Shown here: in pieces, positions 39,101 to 52,300 of the stretch | Layout: every line of letters begins with the position of its first letter | Position numbering within the stretch: the stretch's first letter is position 1 | From: Melanocharis versteri | Lineage: Eukaryota > Chordata > Aves > Passeriformes > Melanocharitidae | Assembly: GCA_013397845.1 (NCBI GenBank) | Contig: VZTG01002326.1 | Span: 334,184 to 398,183 of the forward strand | DNA length: 64,000 bases | Direction: 5' to 3' | The notes under the pieces: model-generated | Database searches by the model: none | Seen by the model: only the letters and a program-made list of their open reading frames with translations | What the model was told of the DNA's origin: nothing | Position numbers and translations under genes: made by a program

Positions 39101-42100
39101 GTTCATGTGGTTTTTTGACATTAAGCTGCAAGTAAAGATTGCACCTCAAAATTGGTTTCACACAAGAACTGAGAAGACCTGCATCTGTAAGTAGAGGATT
39201 CCCAATGATATTGTATTCTTTTTTGCTTTTGATGCAGCTGGGAACTAAAAGCATCTTAATTGGCAGAAGCATCTTAAGTCTCTCCAAATATGAAAGGTTT
39301 TATTACCAATTACTATTTTTCAGTTCCTAACAAACTAATGACTCCCAAAAAGTAACCAGAAAGACAAATGCCGTCCCCATATTCCAAAATCAGCAGATGT
39401 AGAAAAAAAAGGAGACCTTGCACTTGACAAACAAGAATTTTTCTTGTGATTTGGTGACTAGACCCTGACATCAAGCAGCAGCCCAACAACTCCCACGCCA
39501 CCTGCTAGGAGCTGGTGTGGGGCTAGCGAATATGCAGATCCTGGTGTCTTTGTGTTTTGGATTGTCATCACTGCAGAGACAAAGCTGGAGCTTTACAGAA
39601 TCCTGTCTCTTGGGAATTTCTAACCCTCGTAAGTGGAACAAGCTTTTTAAAGTGGCGTCACCAGGGTGGCTAAATACCACAAAGTAAGGCCTGGCATAGG
39701 GAGAATGAGAAATTCCACAAGGTACGCATGGGGCATATACAGAGTAACTAAATTAGCCAATCCTAAAGCAGCAAATTAAGAAACAAAGAAAAATAAATTG
39801 CAAGAAAACAAGCTGTGATGGTGCATTTTTCCCCCACAGCCCCTACCCCATCCCAAGGTCACACTATGATCTGAGAAATGCTCGTTAGACTTTGGCCTTT
39901 ATGAACAGTGCCTGGCCTCAGGTTCCCTTGAGCTTATTAGAAACGCTGTCTGCTCTCAGAAACTTGTGTTTTCTAACCAGCTTCTTTTGTTTAATGAACA
40001 GTCTTGGAGACTTACTTTTTCTTGCCTGAATAACAACCCAAGCGGAATAATATTTTTGTTATCAAACTTCCAAAGTTACCAACCTGAACTGTGGCCAGGA
40101 TGGAAAATTACTTTTACTAAAGCCCACTGTCTTGCAACCCTATAAACAGTGGTCCAAAATGAGGCCCTTTGAGCTCTTCTGGATCACAGCAGGCTGCAAC
40201 CAGCAACCTCCCTCTGAGCAGGACCTGTCAGTCAGCAAACTTTCAAGTCTGCCGTACTCAGAGGACCACTGAATGACAACGATGGATGACACCAGGATGC
40301 CTCAGGATATCCTTCAGAAAAATGTGAACATGGGGCAGACAGACTCCCCAGGGAAATACTCTTGGTATTATGCTCTGCGAGGGATTCTCTTGGGACCCTG
40401 AGATCCACTTTGATGACCTACTTTGCATCACCTCCTCTCTCCAGTTATTTTCCAAATTGTGACATATTTCGGTTGCTTTACAACTCATAATGGAAGGTAG
40501 CTAGCTTGCTGGCAGTAATTTCAGAGAAAATGAGTTCTAACATCAGTGGTATTAATACTGTATACTCTTCTGATCTTCATAAATTTGGCTCCTTTTGATA
40601 TCTCCTGTTGCCAGGAAGCTGACTCATCACAGTTCCAAATTTATAAATCTTTTTACCAAAAGATTCTAGTAAATATATACATATATTTATACATGCAATT
40701 ATATATTTTTAATTTATATATTTAAAAAATACTTAAAGTTGGTATAATCTCATTTAAAGTACACCCAAAGGACAATATACAGCAACACTCCGCCATAGCT
40801 GTTTATAAAGACCTGTACTATCTGAACCAATCTCTCTCTCTCTCTCTTTACATTGCTGTTTCTCTGCCTGCCGAGCTAGAGACCGTCTGAAGGAATTATA
40901 GAAGGCCCCTGTAATACAAATAATTATCAAGGCAATCTGGCTGAACAAAACTGTTTAACTCATGGCAAGCTGCTTCACACTGTGCTACATTATGCTTTAC
41001 CAACCAAATGCCTCAGTAGTTAAAGTTAATTCATTGAGCTCCACATGGATTAAACAGGCTAGAGTGCACTCATCCTCTCCTTATGCAAAAGAAGAAGATT
41101 TGGTTCAAATGTTGATTTGCAACATGTCAAGAAATGTTTTCCTCAATTAAGTAATCTCACAATAAAGAGAGTTCCATGCCAGAAAAATAAACAGCACAAC
41201 TTTTCTACACATGTGCAGCAGTTACGTGCAGGATACAATCTTATGATTACTGTGAGGCAGCTCTTGAAAGACAGAAATTAATATTTATATCAGGATCACA
41301 GCTACAGAAGTATTAGGCAAATTTTGGGTTCAATTGCACCTGTATACATCACAGCCAATGCATTTCTAATGCACGTACACAAGTTTAGTGATCGTAATAG
41401 AAAGAAAACATGTATTTCAAATTGGTGCTCCTTAGCGAAGAAGACTTAATCCACAGACATCACTCCACACAAACTTCACTATTAATACTCCTTTTATGCA
41501 GCTTAATTCCTCACAGAAGGTTCTTTTTCCTATGGTAAGAAACTAATTGACTGGAATCAAAATAGGTAATTATTACTAAAAATAATAACAGACACGTGTT
41601 CTCTGGTTTTTACTTTTAAGGAGATCAGAGATACAAAGATAATCACACTCCTAAAACGGATCCAACAAAACAAGAACTTCATCGTTGTCAGACAAAAGAG
41701 AGGCACAGAAGAATAAATGTACTATGTGGTTTTTTCTCATCTTCATGCCCAATGACTAGGGGCTGCCCACACACATCCTAAAATCTGTGAAGTTACAGGA
41801 GAGGTGATTTTTGGCCTTGTGGCAGGGAGTTTGCATTAGATAAGCTGGACCTAAGGAATATATTTTCACAGGGCTTTGTGATGGCGTAGCTGAATTATGA
41901 ATGATTACTACCATCCCATCCGAGAGCCCAATCAGCACACCATTATCCAGCTCATTGGATCTGCTGGGAAACTGGCAGTAAGGCAGCTTTGCTTCTCTCT
42001 CCTGTTTTGCTCACACAGCTGCTGTACCTGGCATGCAGTGGAGGAAGACTGAGCTCCTTACTCTGCTACGACACGTGCAGCAGTGGAACAAAACCCTGGG

Positions 42101-45100
42101 GGTGTGACCTCAGAAGTGCGGGGACCCATGCAACTGCGGAAGCCCACACAAACATATGGTCCAGGTCATCATTTCGTCCCTTCATCAAGTTTTTAGAGAG
42201 CACAAGCTAGGGTGGGGTTGCTGGATTTTTCGTGCGGTATGGGGTGGGGGGAGACACATTTAAAACATGAAATAGTGAGTCAGCACTTTGTTTCATATTT
42301 TCTATGGATAAAAACATCTATGACTTCCTGTTATTTATAATGAAAAGAACAAAATAAACAATTCTTTTAAAAAACCCTGTATCTATTGATTTACCCTCAA
42401 TGTCAGGGCCAAATCAGGGGAAAAACATGCCAGAGAAACTGATAATCTACCAGGTACTAGATACCCCACCAGCCAAATCCAATCAGCTCTGTTGGAGGCT
42501 TTAGAAGATGGTGGTCTGATTCACGCCCTATTGCTCTGAGCAGAAACTCCAGGATGCTTCTATGTCCTTTGCAGATTTAGTGACAAGGAAGGCCTGTGGT
42601 AAACCGTGATTCCCTGCTGCTAGCCTTACCCCACCTCATCCTTGGTGTGATCCCACTGAGGCCAGGTATCCTGACAGAATATTATACACCTGCTGATGAT
42701 CTGATTAGAGGGCTTCACCCATACCCATTCAGTAAACACAGCCTGGGAAACGGGCTCGGACATGGTCCCTGATCCATCCATGCATGGGTTGACACCAGCT
42801 TTGCAGGTGTGTTCTAGCACACAGCCAACACCCTCTAGGGAAGAGCCTGATGGTGTTGCCCATATGGAGGACAAGATATAGTGGCCAGCACCAACAGGCT
42901 GTAGAAATGGAAGCTTTACTCCCATATTCCCCAGTTCTGGAGTTTGCACTGATGCTTAAATATGGGCAGGTAATAAAAAACTTTGGACATTAAGCAAATT
43001 TGAATTCAAGTGCTGGAAGAGGCTTTCATTCATATCATGAGCTGGATGTAGTGAAGTGGCCCGGCCATTCTCCAGCAATGAGCACAAGTATTAGTAAGAG
43101 CATCTAATCAACTAAGCTATGGCATAATAAGCAGTTACTTAATCACAAGATTACAGTGGATTTCTAAATTCAGATTAAAAATTATTTTTTAAAATTTTAT
43201 ATTTTTCTGGCACTGTGAAATCTTTTTAAAAGGGATAGAAACTTCTTCATGGGAGAAAAACAGATCCCTGCTGGTGGCTGGACCCAGGCAGGTACCACTG
43301 CCCTGCACAAGTGATATGTCTGAAGTAACATCTCTCCTTGATTCTGCTTTGCCTCCTATCAGAGAAGGCTTAGAAAAGTCAGTAGGTTTTCTTCCTGTCA
43401 TTGACTGGCTGGGGATAAATCTCTACTTTACCTTCTGTGCATAGGCTTTAATTTTCTCTAACCTTTGCCACAGAGATGCTGCAAGGACTAAGTGCAGCAT
43501 CACATCTATGATCCAAGCAGTATCCCATTAAGCAGCTGGCAGCGAACAGTGCAGGCAGCAGTGAGCAAGCTCTTTCACATCAAATTTCTGTTTCATTCCA
43601 GATGAGCTGTTGGGTGCAGTAGGTACAGTCCTGTGAAGTTCACCACATGTACACACACACTTTCCGTTTCATTTGCAATGCTGACGCCCTGTTCCTACAG
43701 TTTGCAGAGACTGGGATTTGTTTCAATGATTTTAACTGGGCCACTGCTTGTTCTTAGTTTCCTGTTGCTTTGATCATGGTTTTCCAGCTCTCCTCAAGTA
43801 AGTTGTATCCTCCAAGGTGGATTTTCTCCTTTCCTGTGCTGGGCCAAATCATCTAAGTGACCTTTGATTTTTTCCTTCTTCCCTCTTTTTTTTTCCCTTT
43901 GGCTTTTTGTTTTGTTTTGTTTCTGACTCGCCATATGTGAGATAATTGTGCCCACAGGAATTCCTTTCAGAGTACCTAAGCACAAAAGAAAAACACCCGG
44001 CCAGTTCTTTTTCTAGAGCAGTACAAACATTTCCTTAAACCTAAGTGTCTCAGGAGGGGCATTGACAGAAGGCTCCTTTCACCCAGAAAGCCCGCTCTGC
44101 GCTGAGCTGCCGGTGAACCCTCAACTGCCTCCTGCATTTTGACGTCACTGATGGAGCAAAAGTTTTGCCAATAAAAGCAGTCAAGTTCTTTGATTCCAAC
44201 TTTATGACAATGGAAAGGAGACCAGGGCCAATCATGCTGTGGTGGGGTTTATTAATGGAAAAGGGCAGTGGGAGCCAGTAACTCTTTGGCAACTTTGTTC
44301 CTTTGACTACTGTCCCCCTGCCTTGCATTTGATGGATGGAAAACTGCATGCTGTCCTCTTCAGTGATAGCTTTCCCATGCTAATAATCTCCCCAGTAAGA
44401 AGGCCTGGACTAACATTAGGAACTTGCACAGCTTGGGAAGGGCAAAGCAGATCTTAAAACCACCCATGTGATTTGACGGCTGCAAGGAACCATGCTAAGA
44501 AAATATCCCTATACTCTGAACTCATCTTATTAAGGGAATAAATCTGATTTCTTCTTTGAGCTCTCCTCCCCTGTGGTCTGAACTGCTAACCCCTCGGTTT
44601 TAATAGATGAGTTATGTCCCTGGACAATGACACAAAAATTTTAGTCCTATTTTCAGCATACCCCAAGAAAATGAATTGTGATCTCTCCTCATAACTGTTT
44701 CAAAATGCTTCTGCCTGTCACTGCACTAACAAAAGCTGGTGTTGACAGTCAGCTTATCAGGGGCTCGTTTTTCCTAGGTTCAGCATGGTTGTGTGCTGAG
44801 GAAAGGGATTCTGACTCTAAATCCCAATTTGTGGAAAGGCCAGCTGGGCATTGCTTTTCCTCCCTTCCCTGCTCAGTCACTAAAATTGCCAGTAAATGCC
44901 TGGAACTTGTCCTCCAAAGCAAGAACAATCCCCATTCCATGGACCACTGCATAACAACAGAGTTAGGGGGACATCTGCTTTAGTGGCCAAGTCAGCTCTA
45001 AGGAGGACCAAAATCAAAGTGAGGGGCAAGACAGGCCAGAGCTTGGCTGGCAGGTAAGAAAGAAGGGGGAAATGCCACTTCACTGGGAAAGAAGCTGATA

Positions 45101-46500
45101 GGGGTCCTAAGAGCCCCTTTCTTGCTTCACCAACCACATCACAGAACAAGTTACAGCACAGGAGTTTTAGGAGCTCCTTCCCTTTCCACTTTGTGATGCA
45201 AGGCACTCTCAACGCAGTCAGAAGTCACCCAGTCGAGATGGTGATTCATAGACCTTTACTGGGCACCAACGAGGAGTCAAGCACATAAATTACACCCTGA
45301 GCAGTACACTCTTGAACACACCTCCCAGGGAAGCAGTAGCCAAAGAGAATATGAAGTTCCTTGGCAGAAGAATTCTGCAGCACAATCTAAGATAATGTCA
45401 ATAAAAATTCTGAAAGAGCACAACTCCATAGGAGCCCATGCTTTAGGGCACACTTTGGGTGTGATGATGTTATTGCTGTTCATAGGAAAAACAAAAAAAG
45501 GAGTTTTTAATTTGAGCTAAACATCTCCAAAATTTGTAGTTGTAGAGTACAGATTTCAGAACAAGCCTTGCTAAGAGACTTTGCAGATAAGAACACAACA
45601 ACTTATTCCTCTCTTTGTCTGAGAACTAATAAAACCTCTCTCCCCAAAAGTGTACAGTTTTAGAAAGCTAAATCTTCTTACAAGTGCATAGAAAAAAAAA
45701 ACCTGCATTGAAATACGATTTATTAATTGGCAATTGTGAAGGATAAGGATGCTAAATGTCTAGGAATTTGGAATTTTTGTGACATGGACCCAGATAAGAA
45801 GATTTGATATATGTGGGTTGGGGGTGGGAGGAACAAGATATATAAGTGCTAATATTCACAATATGCCATTCAAATTTTTCATAGCAACTTGAAACCAGAA
45901 TTTATAGAGTGCTGTTAAAATATCCTAGCTGTATGTGTTAGACCTTGATTGCGCCTGGATTAGCCTTAATTTTTATATTTATTATGGGACAAAGAAGAAC
46001 GTGGCTGCGCATCCCAGCACGGGAGAGAGTTTATCAAATATAAGGCAGCAGCATGTACAACAGGAAATCGCATAAGAAAACCCAACTCCTGGTTGGCAGA
46101 AGCACACTGACCTCTCCTTCATGTCACTGCGTTTAATACTCCAACTTCGCTGTAAAAGCGTCTTCCCCGAGCCTGGGTTCATAAAAGTGTTAGTGGTCCT
46201 TGATGTTCCCAGCAGAGGACAGTAAGGAAAACACAGCCCTGAATAGCTCACATTGATTGCAGCAAATACAGAGCAGAAGGGTCAGAACCATTTCCCAGCC
46301 CAGAGCCAGTGCTGTAGAACTGAGCAGCTATTCATAGCCACTGGATCCTCTCCAAGCCGTGAGTGTAGATTTATTTGTATCATCTTTGCAGAGAGGAATT
46401 GTGGTCCCCAGTGCCTCCCGCTTGATTCGGATAGACTGTTTATTTGTTTAGTCCTGTAATGATATTATCCACAGGGCCAGAGCCACACAGGGAGGATTAG
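33151..46500. other. Gene-poor A/T-rich interval
   Basis: No gene recognised. Local features are pyrimidine-rich tracts (about 33,260-33,310 and 33,765-33,830), a CT microsatellite near 40,831-40,848, a very A/T-rich segment at about 40,670-40,735, and an exon-like segment ending in a consensus splice donor (CAG followed by GTGAGT) at 36,037-36,045. The many open frames are short, overlap on both strands and contain no known domain. Confidence 0.5.
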
Positions 46501-47360
46501 GAATTCCCGGGGGAGAAGCCGTGTGTTTATTACCCTGACAGCCCCGTGTGACACAAGCCAACAGTTATCTGTAGTTGTTCTTCCCCTCTGAAAACTTAGA
46601 GCATGCAGCCGTGGGGCGAAGGTGTCGGATCGATCTCGCAAAGGCGCAAGGCGAAGTGGCTGGGAAGAGGGAAAGTGGTAGGATTAGCATGCTAGAAACT
46701 CCTTGCTCGACTACCTACAAACAGCTCTACCTCTAGATGTTTTCAAATGTAAATGACGGGAGAGGAGAGACGGAAGTCTTTCGAACATTGATAACACTCC
46801 CAAACCTGTGCGTTTAACCTGCCTTTCAGGAGCATTTAACAAGCCATGCAACTCAGATTTTTTTTTTTTAAAGAAGTCCTGCGTTTTTGAAACAACAAAT
46901 AAAAAAGCGCCGGCACAAAAAGCTCTTGCAAGTATGTGCATAAGCCCAGCGAAAGGGGAAGAGGGGCCAAGGGGGAGGGAGAAGGTTATTGGGTTGGGGT
47001 TTTCTTCCTACTATTTTTCTTTTCTAAAAAATCGTTTCCTATTTTAATAAATATTTAATCATGGAAAGGGAGGGGAAAGGCCAAAAGTAACAAAGAACTG
47101 TAGATTGTTTAGATTGCTCGGGAACTCCCTCTTTGCAGCTGACCATTGCTACATGTAGGTTAATTTCCACATGGAGCTGGAGAAACTCTATCCCCGGTTT
47201 GTGAAGTATGGGTCAGCCGAAGCATGTTAATCTGTTTAGCATGTGTGCTTCGTGGAGGTGCCAGACCACCGCCGTGCAAGAGCAGAAGCAGCAGCAACCA
47301 TAGTCCTTGGGGGTAGTTAATAAAGACTTAAAGGGAAACAAGTTTATAAAGGTTTCAGTT
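46501..47360. other. Transition from A/T-rich to CpG-rich sequence
   Basis: CpG dinucleotides, nearly absent to the left, become frequent from about 46,600 (for example GGTGTCGGATCGATCTCGCA). A poly-T run at about 46,858-46,869 is followed by homeodomain-type and GCATGT-type motifs around 47,220-47,250. No open frame resembles a protein. The stretch is a candidate conserved non-coding region at the edge of the CpG cluster. Confidence 0.45.
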
Positions 47361-47439
47361 CGTGCACCGTGCCAGCTTTGGACTTTTCAGGCTTCCAGCC
47401 CTGCGGATCAGAAAGCTGAGAAATCTCCGGGTTATTTAT

Positions 47440-47830
47440 CGCAGCCCTAGAAGGCGAAGCGCCAGTGACGCAGCCTGCGGAGCCGGCGGAAGAGCCGTAG
47501 TGCTGCTTCTCCCCGTGAAAAGGGGGCACCAGCTGAGTCTCCCCAACACTCTAGGGGCACCCCGAGCCCCCGTAGCCCCGCACAAAAGTGCGTCTTCGCT
47601 GCTTTGGGTAGATAGAGATGGTTTTGGAAACTCGGTTTTAACCTGCGCTCTTCCCGATGCCGAGCCTCACACCCAGCTGGAGGCTTGGAGAGTCGTACGA
47701 GCCGCTGGACGAGATAATAGCAAATAAAACTCCATGGGCTTATTCCTACAACCCCCCACAATGCAGACTAATCAACGTCTCGTCTCTCGCTCGGGGATGA
47801 GCTGCGAGACATGTGGCGCTCGGGCTGACA
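47440..47830. promoter_or_regulatory. CpG-rich block 1
   Basis: A run of closely spaced CpGs (GCGAAGCGCCAGTGACGCAG, then GGAGCCGGCGGAAGAGCCG) marks the first clear CpG-island-like block. Open frames run in several phases on both strands across it, as expected when G+C is high and stops are rare. No exon is supported. Island status was judged by eye, not computed. Confidence 0.5.
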
Positions 47831-48327
47831 CGCCACTTCTCTCTCATCATTTTTTTCCCCCCTTTGAAATTCTAGACACTTATTAAAGCATTTTTAAATA
47901 ATCAAAATATTTGCTGATGAGTATTTATTTTGACAAGGGTTTTGGTTTGGCTTTCGACTTTCCGCTCAACTGTATAGACTGAGTATTAATTTACTATAAA
48001 ACCAAATGTGGTTGAGATTATTCTGCTTCGACGCTGGATTTCGGTCATTCGGGAGAAGTTTTTCTAGTAGATGAAATGAACAGTCACAAATACATCTCGT
48101 TCCATTTTCCAGCGTGCTTTGCCATGTGTTCTTCGGAGCCAAAGGAAGCTGAGCACTGATCGACAGGAACAGTATCTCGCGAACAGATACGAACAGTCGT
48201 CGTACCCGGGAGACAAGGGCATTCATGCAGTCCCGTAGTGTCGCTGTCCTCGCCGTGTTTAAAGCGGCCGAGCGGGCGCTGCACGTCGAAGATCAGAAGA
48301 AGCCACGAACTGGGACGGGGTTAGTCC

Positions 48328-48350
48328 GAGTAATCCGAACCGGATTACTC
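48328..48350. promoter_or_regulatory. Perfect inverted repeat with two K50-type homeodomain sites
   Basis: GAGTAATCCG (48,328-48,337) and CGGATTACTC (48,341-48,350) are exact reverse complements separated by AAC. Each arm holds TAATCC (or GGATTA), the core bound by K50 homeodomains such as OTX, PITX and GSC. Palindromic arrangement can favour cooperative dimers. Binding itself is inference. Confidence 0.55.
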
Positions 48351-48401
48351 CATCCAGGGGGAGTTCTGGAAGATGCCCTTTCACTGCTGGGCACTCGGAC
48401 C

Positions 48402-48430
48402 CCAGACTGGGGAAGGAACCCCCAGTCTGG
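48402..48430. repeat. Perfect 11-bp inverted repeat with SMAD-type cores
   Basis: CCAGACTGGGG (48,402-48,412) and CCCCAGTCTGG (48,420-48,430) are exact reverse complements around AAGGAAC. Each arm holds CAGAC or GTCTG, the minimal SMAD binding element. It lies about 50 bp right of the palindrome at 48,328-48,350. Confidence 0.85.
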
Positions 48431-48499
48431 ACAATCTCCACCCGCCAGGGCTTTTTTTTGTCTCCAGGCCTCAGCGGTCATTTCTGCTGCTTAATGCAT

Positions 48500-50020
48500 T
48501 GCCGGCGATAAGATCCCAAATAAGGGGACAGAGCCAGAAGCAACCGCGATATAAATGCAGCTGCCTGGAGAAGCCTCTGTCCGCTCTCCCGCTGCCTGGC
48601 ACACCGGCTCCCGGCCATCCTTCCAGGAATAATAAGCATGTGCACTATTTCCCTTGTTTCTTCTTCACTTGAAGGGAACAGTAGCAGTGGTCACCCTCTG
48701 GTGTCTGCTGGCACCGGCTCATCATCGGGTTGGGATCGGGCTCCTCTCAGCGGATCCAGCTCCCTCCAAGAGACGGACTTTAGCACCAAAAGAGCCTCCT
48801 GTTAGCTCTTGGCCTCTCGTGACATCTTCAGTAGTTTATTTTCCCCTGCAAATCTGAGGTTTCTTTACTTTAACATTTTGGCTGTTTTGTTGGTCGGTTG
48901 GTGTGTGAGCATTTTTTGTCGTTTGTTGTTTTACAGCCTTGCACGTGCTTTCCTCATTAAGTCTTTTATTAATGATGAAGGGATTGGTCGAGACCTAAAC
49001 CGTGAGCTATCCCTTCACTGTTACCTGTACTGACAGAAGTCACTTACCGTCATTTTGGGACCGGTGGCAGCTCCACGGCTTGAGGTCACTTCTGAAAACA
49101 ACCTAGCACGTCAGCAAAACTCACTGACACTGAACGTCGAGTGTCCTTAGGCCGAGGTGTGTCGGCAGAAAGTGTCAACTATTTCAGAACAGGGTATCAC
49201 TCCCAGTTAATGCTTATGGAGTCAACACACGCACGCACAGAGACATTTTAAAAATTTACTGGGGGAAAAAATGTGCTCTCTGCTTTCCCCATCGAAACCT
49301 TTTACTAAATGTTATTTCCTTGAGGAGCGCTGGGGGCGGGGTATGGGAAAGGGAAGTAGTATCCCTGGATTAGCACTGTCTATTAACGCGAGAAGCCCTT
49401 CTCTACTTAGGGCGTTTAACGCTCTGAAGCCCTGTCCTCCTCGAGGGGAAGCAGAGAGCTCCCCTCAACCATTGCTCCTTGTCCCGAGCAGGCCTGTTCT
49501 GGCCCCTCCAGCCGGGCACGGAGCACTTGGGGAGACGACATTGTCATTTCAAGCCACTAAAATCCTTTTTTATTGCTCTAATGACCTACAACCTTCTTTT
49601 CCTGAAGGATCCAGTAAGACCTATTCTGTTTGAAGCAGTCGCTGAACATTCTGATCGCAGGCCAAGTAAGAGTCCCGCCAGAGGAAGTTTAACAATGAGT
49701 TTCAGAGAAATGTGTATATTCTGTACTTGAAATGTGCTCCTGGTCAGAAACCCGGACGTTCCTCGCCCGGCAGCTCTGTTCCCGGGCATCTCTGCTTCTT
49801 TTACAGCAAGGGACTACCGCTTTCACTTCGGTCAGTAATGCCAAACCAGGAAAACGATCCTGCGGCGGCTCATGAATAATCGCCATAGTTTAATGGCACC
49901 TGACTTGCAGACCCGTTATACCCAACAACCCAGCCGGTCTTTCCAGAGACCAGAAGCATGGCATAATTACGTGCAGATATCAGGTTGGCTTTCCAGTAAT
50001 AAGGAAAGCTCAGCCGCCTT
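48500..50020. other. Mixed-composition interval between CpG blocks
   Basis: Base composition is intermediate, with no recognised gene or repeat. Open frames such as 49,271-49,633 (plus) have no known domain. A TTATTAATGATGAA stretch near 48,967-48,980 is homeodomain-like. Confidence 0.4.
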
Positions 50021-50024
50021 CAAG

Positions 50025-51080
50025 CCCGCACTGGCGCAGTCGCAGCGGCAGCGGGGGTGGAGCTGTGTGGACGGGGAAGGTCCACACTCAAGGCCGATCC
50101 GCACGGAAGGGACAGGCGGATGGTGACGGCCCCTCCGCGCTGCCGCAGAGCGGGTGCTAGGGCGGGGGAGCGCCCCAGACACGATGCGGGGCGGCCCGGC
50201 GCACCCCTCAAGCCGGCGGGAGGCTGCCGTGGGCACAGCCACCCACACGCGGAGAGCGAGGGGAGAGGGGCGCGAAGCCACTTAGCGTTCAGGACAGTAA
50301 CTCGGCGGCTGCGAATCTGGCGAGGAGCACTGATACAGTTTAGAGGGGAGACAGAGTGCCAGTGCTGGGAGATCCGTCTCCGCCCGTGCCGAGACGAGGG
50401 GAGGGTAGCCTGGCTCACATGGAAGAGCCAAAGCGGCGGGGATACCCAGATCCCCGGGCTTTCGGAACAGCCCGACCACACCGAAACGTCACCTGGGAGC
50501 ACCCGCACGGTGACCGTCCCGCTGGGACGCTCCACTCTGGCCAGCAAGGCCGAAGAAAAAACAAAGGAACAGCAACACAACAAACGAAAAATACGCACAA
50601 CTCAAAACAACTACACAAAAAAATGCACCAAGAAAGTCCCGCCAAATAACCCACCTCCCTCAAGATCAGGACGTGAAATTAGGATTTCACAGGAGGCAGG
50701 ACAGGCGTGCATCAGTGTCCACGGATAGGCCGAGGGCCGATGCGACCTCCCCGAGCCGCTCCAAAGCCGTCGCCCACGGGTCTCCTACTCGCCGGCCGGG
50801 CCCGCACGGGCTACAGGCGGGTCCCACCTCCTCGGCTTTGCCCGCCTCGGGCGGAGGATTTCCGTGGCAGGACGTCGCTGGCTCGGTTCCCTCGGCCGGC
50901 GTGGGGCACGCGTGGGCCAGGCGGACACGCGCGGGAGCAGGCGACGCGCTCCCGCCGCACTGCCGGCACCAGGCCCACTCGCCGCGGTTTCTGCACGCCT
51001 CAGGCCGAACGGCATTACAAAATGCACTACCGCGGGCCAATAAATTCCCCCAGCTCGACTCAGAGCAGGCTTCCCCCTTA
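50025..51080. promoter_or_regulatory. Long CpG-island-like block 2
   Basis: This is one of the longest and densest CpG stretches in the window, with repeated GCGG, CCGCCG and CGCGC clusters. Frames are open for 100-220 codons in several phases on both strands, including 50,057-50,728 plus and 50,020-50,598 minus. The translated products are low-complexity Arg/Pro/Ala/Gly strings without domains, so I do not call a CDS. An A/C-rich, almost T-free segment interrupts the block at about 50,541-50,648. It may be a promoter or a polycomb-type CpG island; I see no clear TATA box or first exon. Confidence 0.6.
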
Positions 51081-51084
51081 AGAA

Positions 51085-51975
51085 GCTCTCCACGTGTAAA
51101 GAGGTATTCGGGTTGTCTCCGAAATAATAAATCCTAACAGCAGACAATAAAATTTACTATCACAGGAGTAACAGAAGCCTAAAATATTCCGAACATACTC
51201 CTTGAACAAATAACATAATCCCTGGCACACTAGAACACATGGTTTGCTTCAAACATGTTTCATTTTGTCATCGCATTGAGTGTACAGTATTTCTCTTCGG
51301 GTGCAAGAGTGATTGATATCTTTGGAAGAATTGTTTGCAAGAACATGAAAGTTGCCAAAGCAAACACGTTGGAGGGAAGTGTGCAGAAGGGGGAGCAGAA
51401 GTATTTGGAGTAGATCTGGGTTTGGGGAGTTCACACAGAGGTGAGACAGCTAGAAGTAGAACAAATAAAAACATTCTGCACACTTCATCTAAATAAATTA
51501 TATACAAAAATTGCCCTTTTGTAGCCGGCAACAGCACAGTTACCACGCTTCCCTCATGCCCCTATAGAATGTGGGCTGGAAGCCAACTTTCTTCAGCTAA
51601 TGATTTGTAACTTTTGCTCCACTTGAATGAGTCTATTAATATTTAGATCTCTCCAATTCTGCTCCATACAAGCTGTCAGCATTGTTAAACAAAATAATCT
51701 ATTTACCTTCTGTTGTACGTGTCCAGCAGTGGCTTGCGTGGCTCCGTGATGTACGCTAATATGTTTTTCTTATGCACCACTGCACCGGCCAAAGGCAAAA
51801 CTTCACATATTCTGTTCTTTCTTTTTAAAAAATAATGTTTGACAAAACTCATTAGATAGCACAAACTTTGGGGTGTTAATTTAATAACTTCCATTCCTGA
51901 AGGACAAATATTTATCTCAATTCTCTTTTTATCTCTTTCTGCCATCAACATCTGGGGAAAGCTGTTGTTCTGACT
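51085..51975. promoter_or_regulatory. A/T-rich interval, candidate conserved non-coding element
   Basis: A/T-rich, CpG-poor sequence lies between CpG blocks. It carries many homeodomain-like and forkhead-like words, including CAGCTAATGATTTG near 51,594 and GTTAAACAAAATAA near 51,684. No open frame is protein-like. Deep conservation is a guess from context and motif density and was not tested. Confidence 0.35.
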
Positions 51976-52300
51976 GGTTGAGATGGCCAGATCACAAGGG
52001 TACTTTGGCGGGAGATGGCGAGGAGTGCGTGTTTTCAGACACGCAGATCGCTGCCCCTCTGAAATTTCCCTTAGTAAAGCCCCTGACCCTTCGCGCCCCA
52101 CCATCACCGCGGCAGCGGCCCCCGGGGCCCTGGGAAAGGCCGTCCCCCAGCGGGGCGGGGTGGCGTGGGGCCCCTTGCATCAACCTGCTTCTATCCGAAG
52201 CACCCGCTGAAAAAAAAAAAAAGGGAGAGAGAGAAATGCCCATAGCTGCACACATCTTCCTCGCGGGACGGCTATGAGGCTGTACCCCTCCCTGCACGAA
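51976..52300. promoter_or_regulatory. Short CpG-rich block 3
   Basis: CpGs concentrate at about 52,090-52,170 (CACCGCGGCAGCGGCCCC, CAGCGGGGCGGGGTGGCG, the latter with GC-box-like GGGGCGGGG). An A-run at 52,209-52,221 follows. No exon is supported. Confidence 0.4.

Noticed and set aside
50020..50728. Long open frames on both strands (223 codons plus, 192 codons minus)
   Set aside because: High G+C removes stop codons in every phase. The products are Arg/Pro/Gly-rich without domains and overlap each other.
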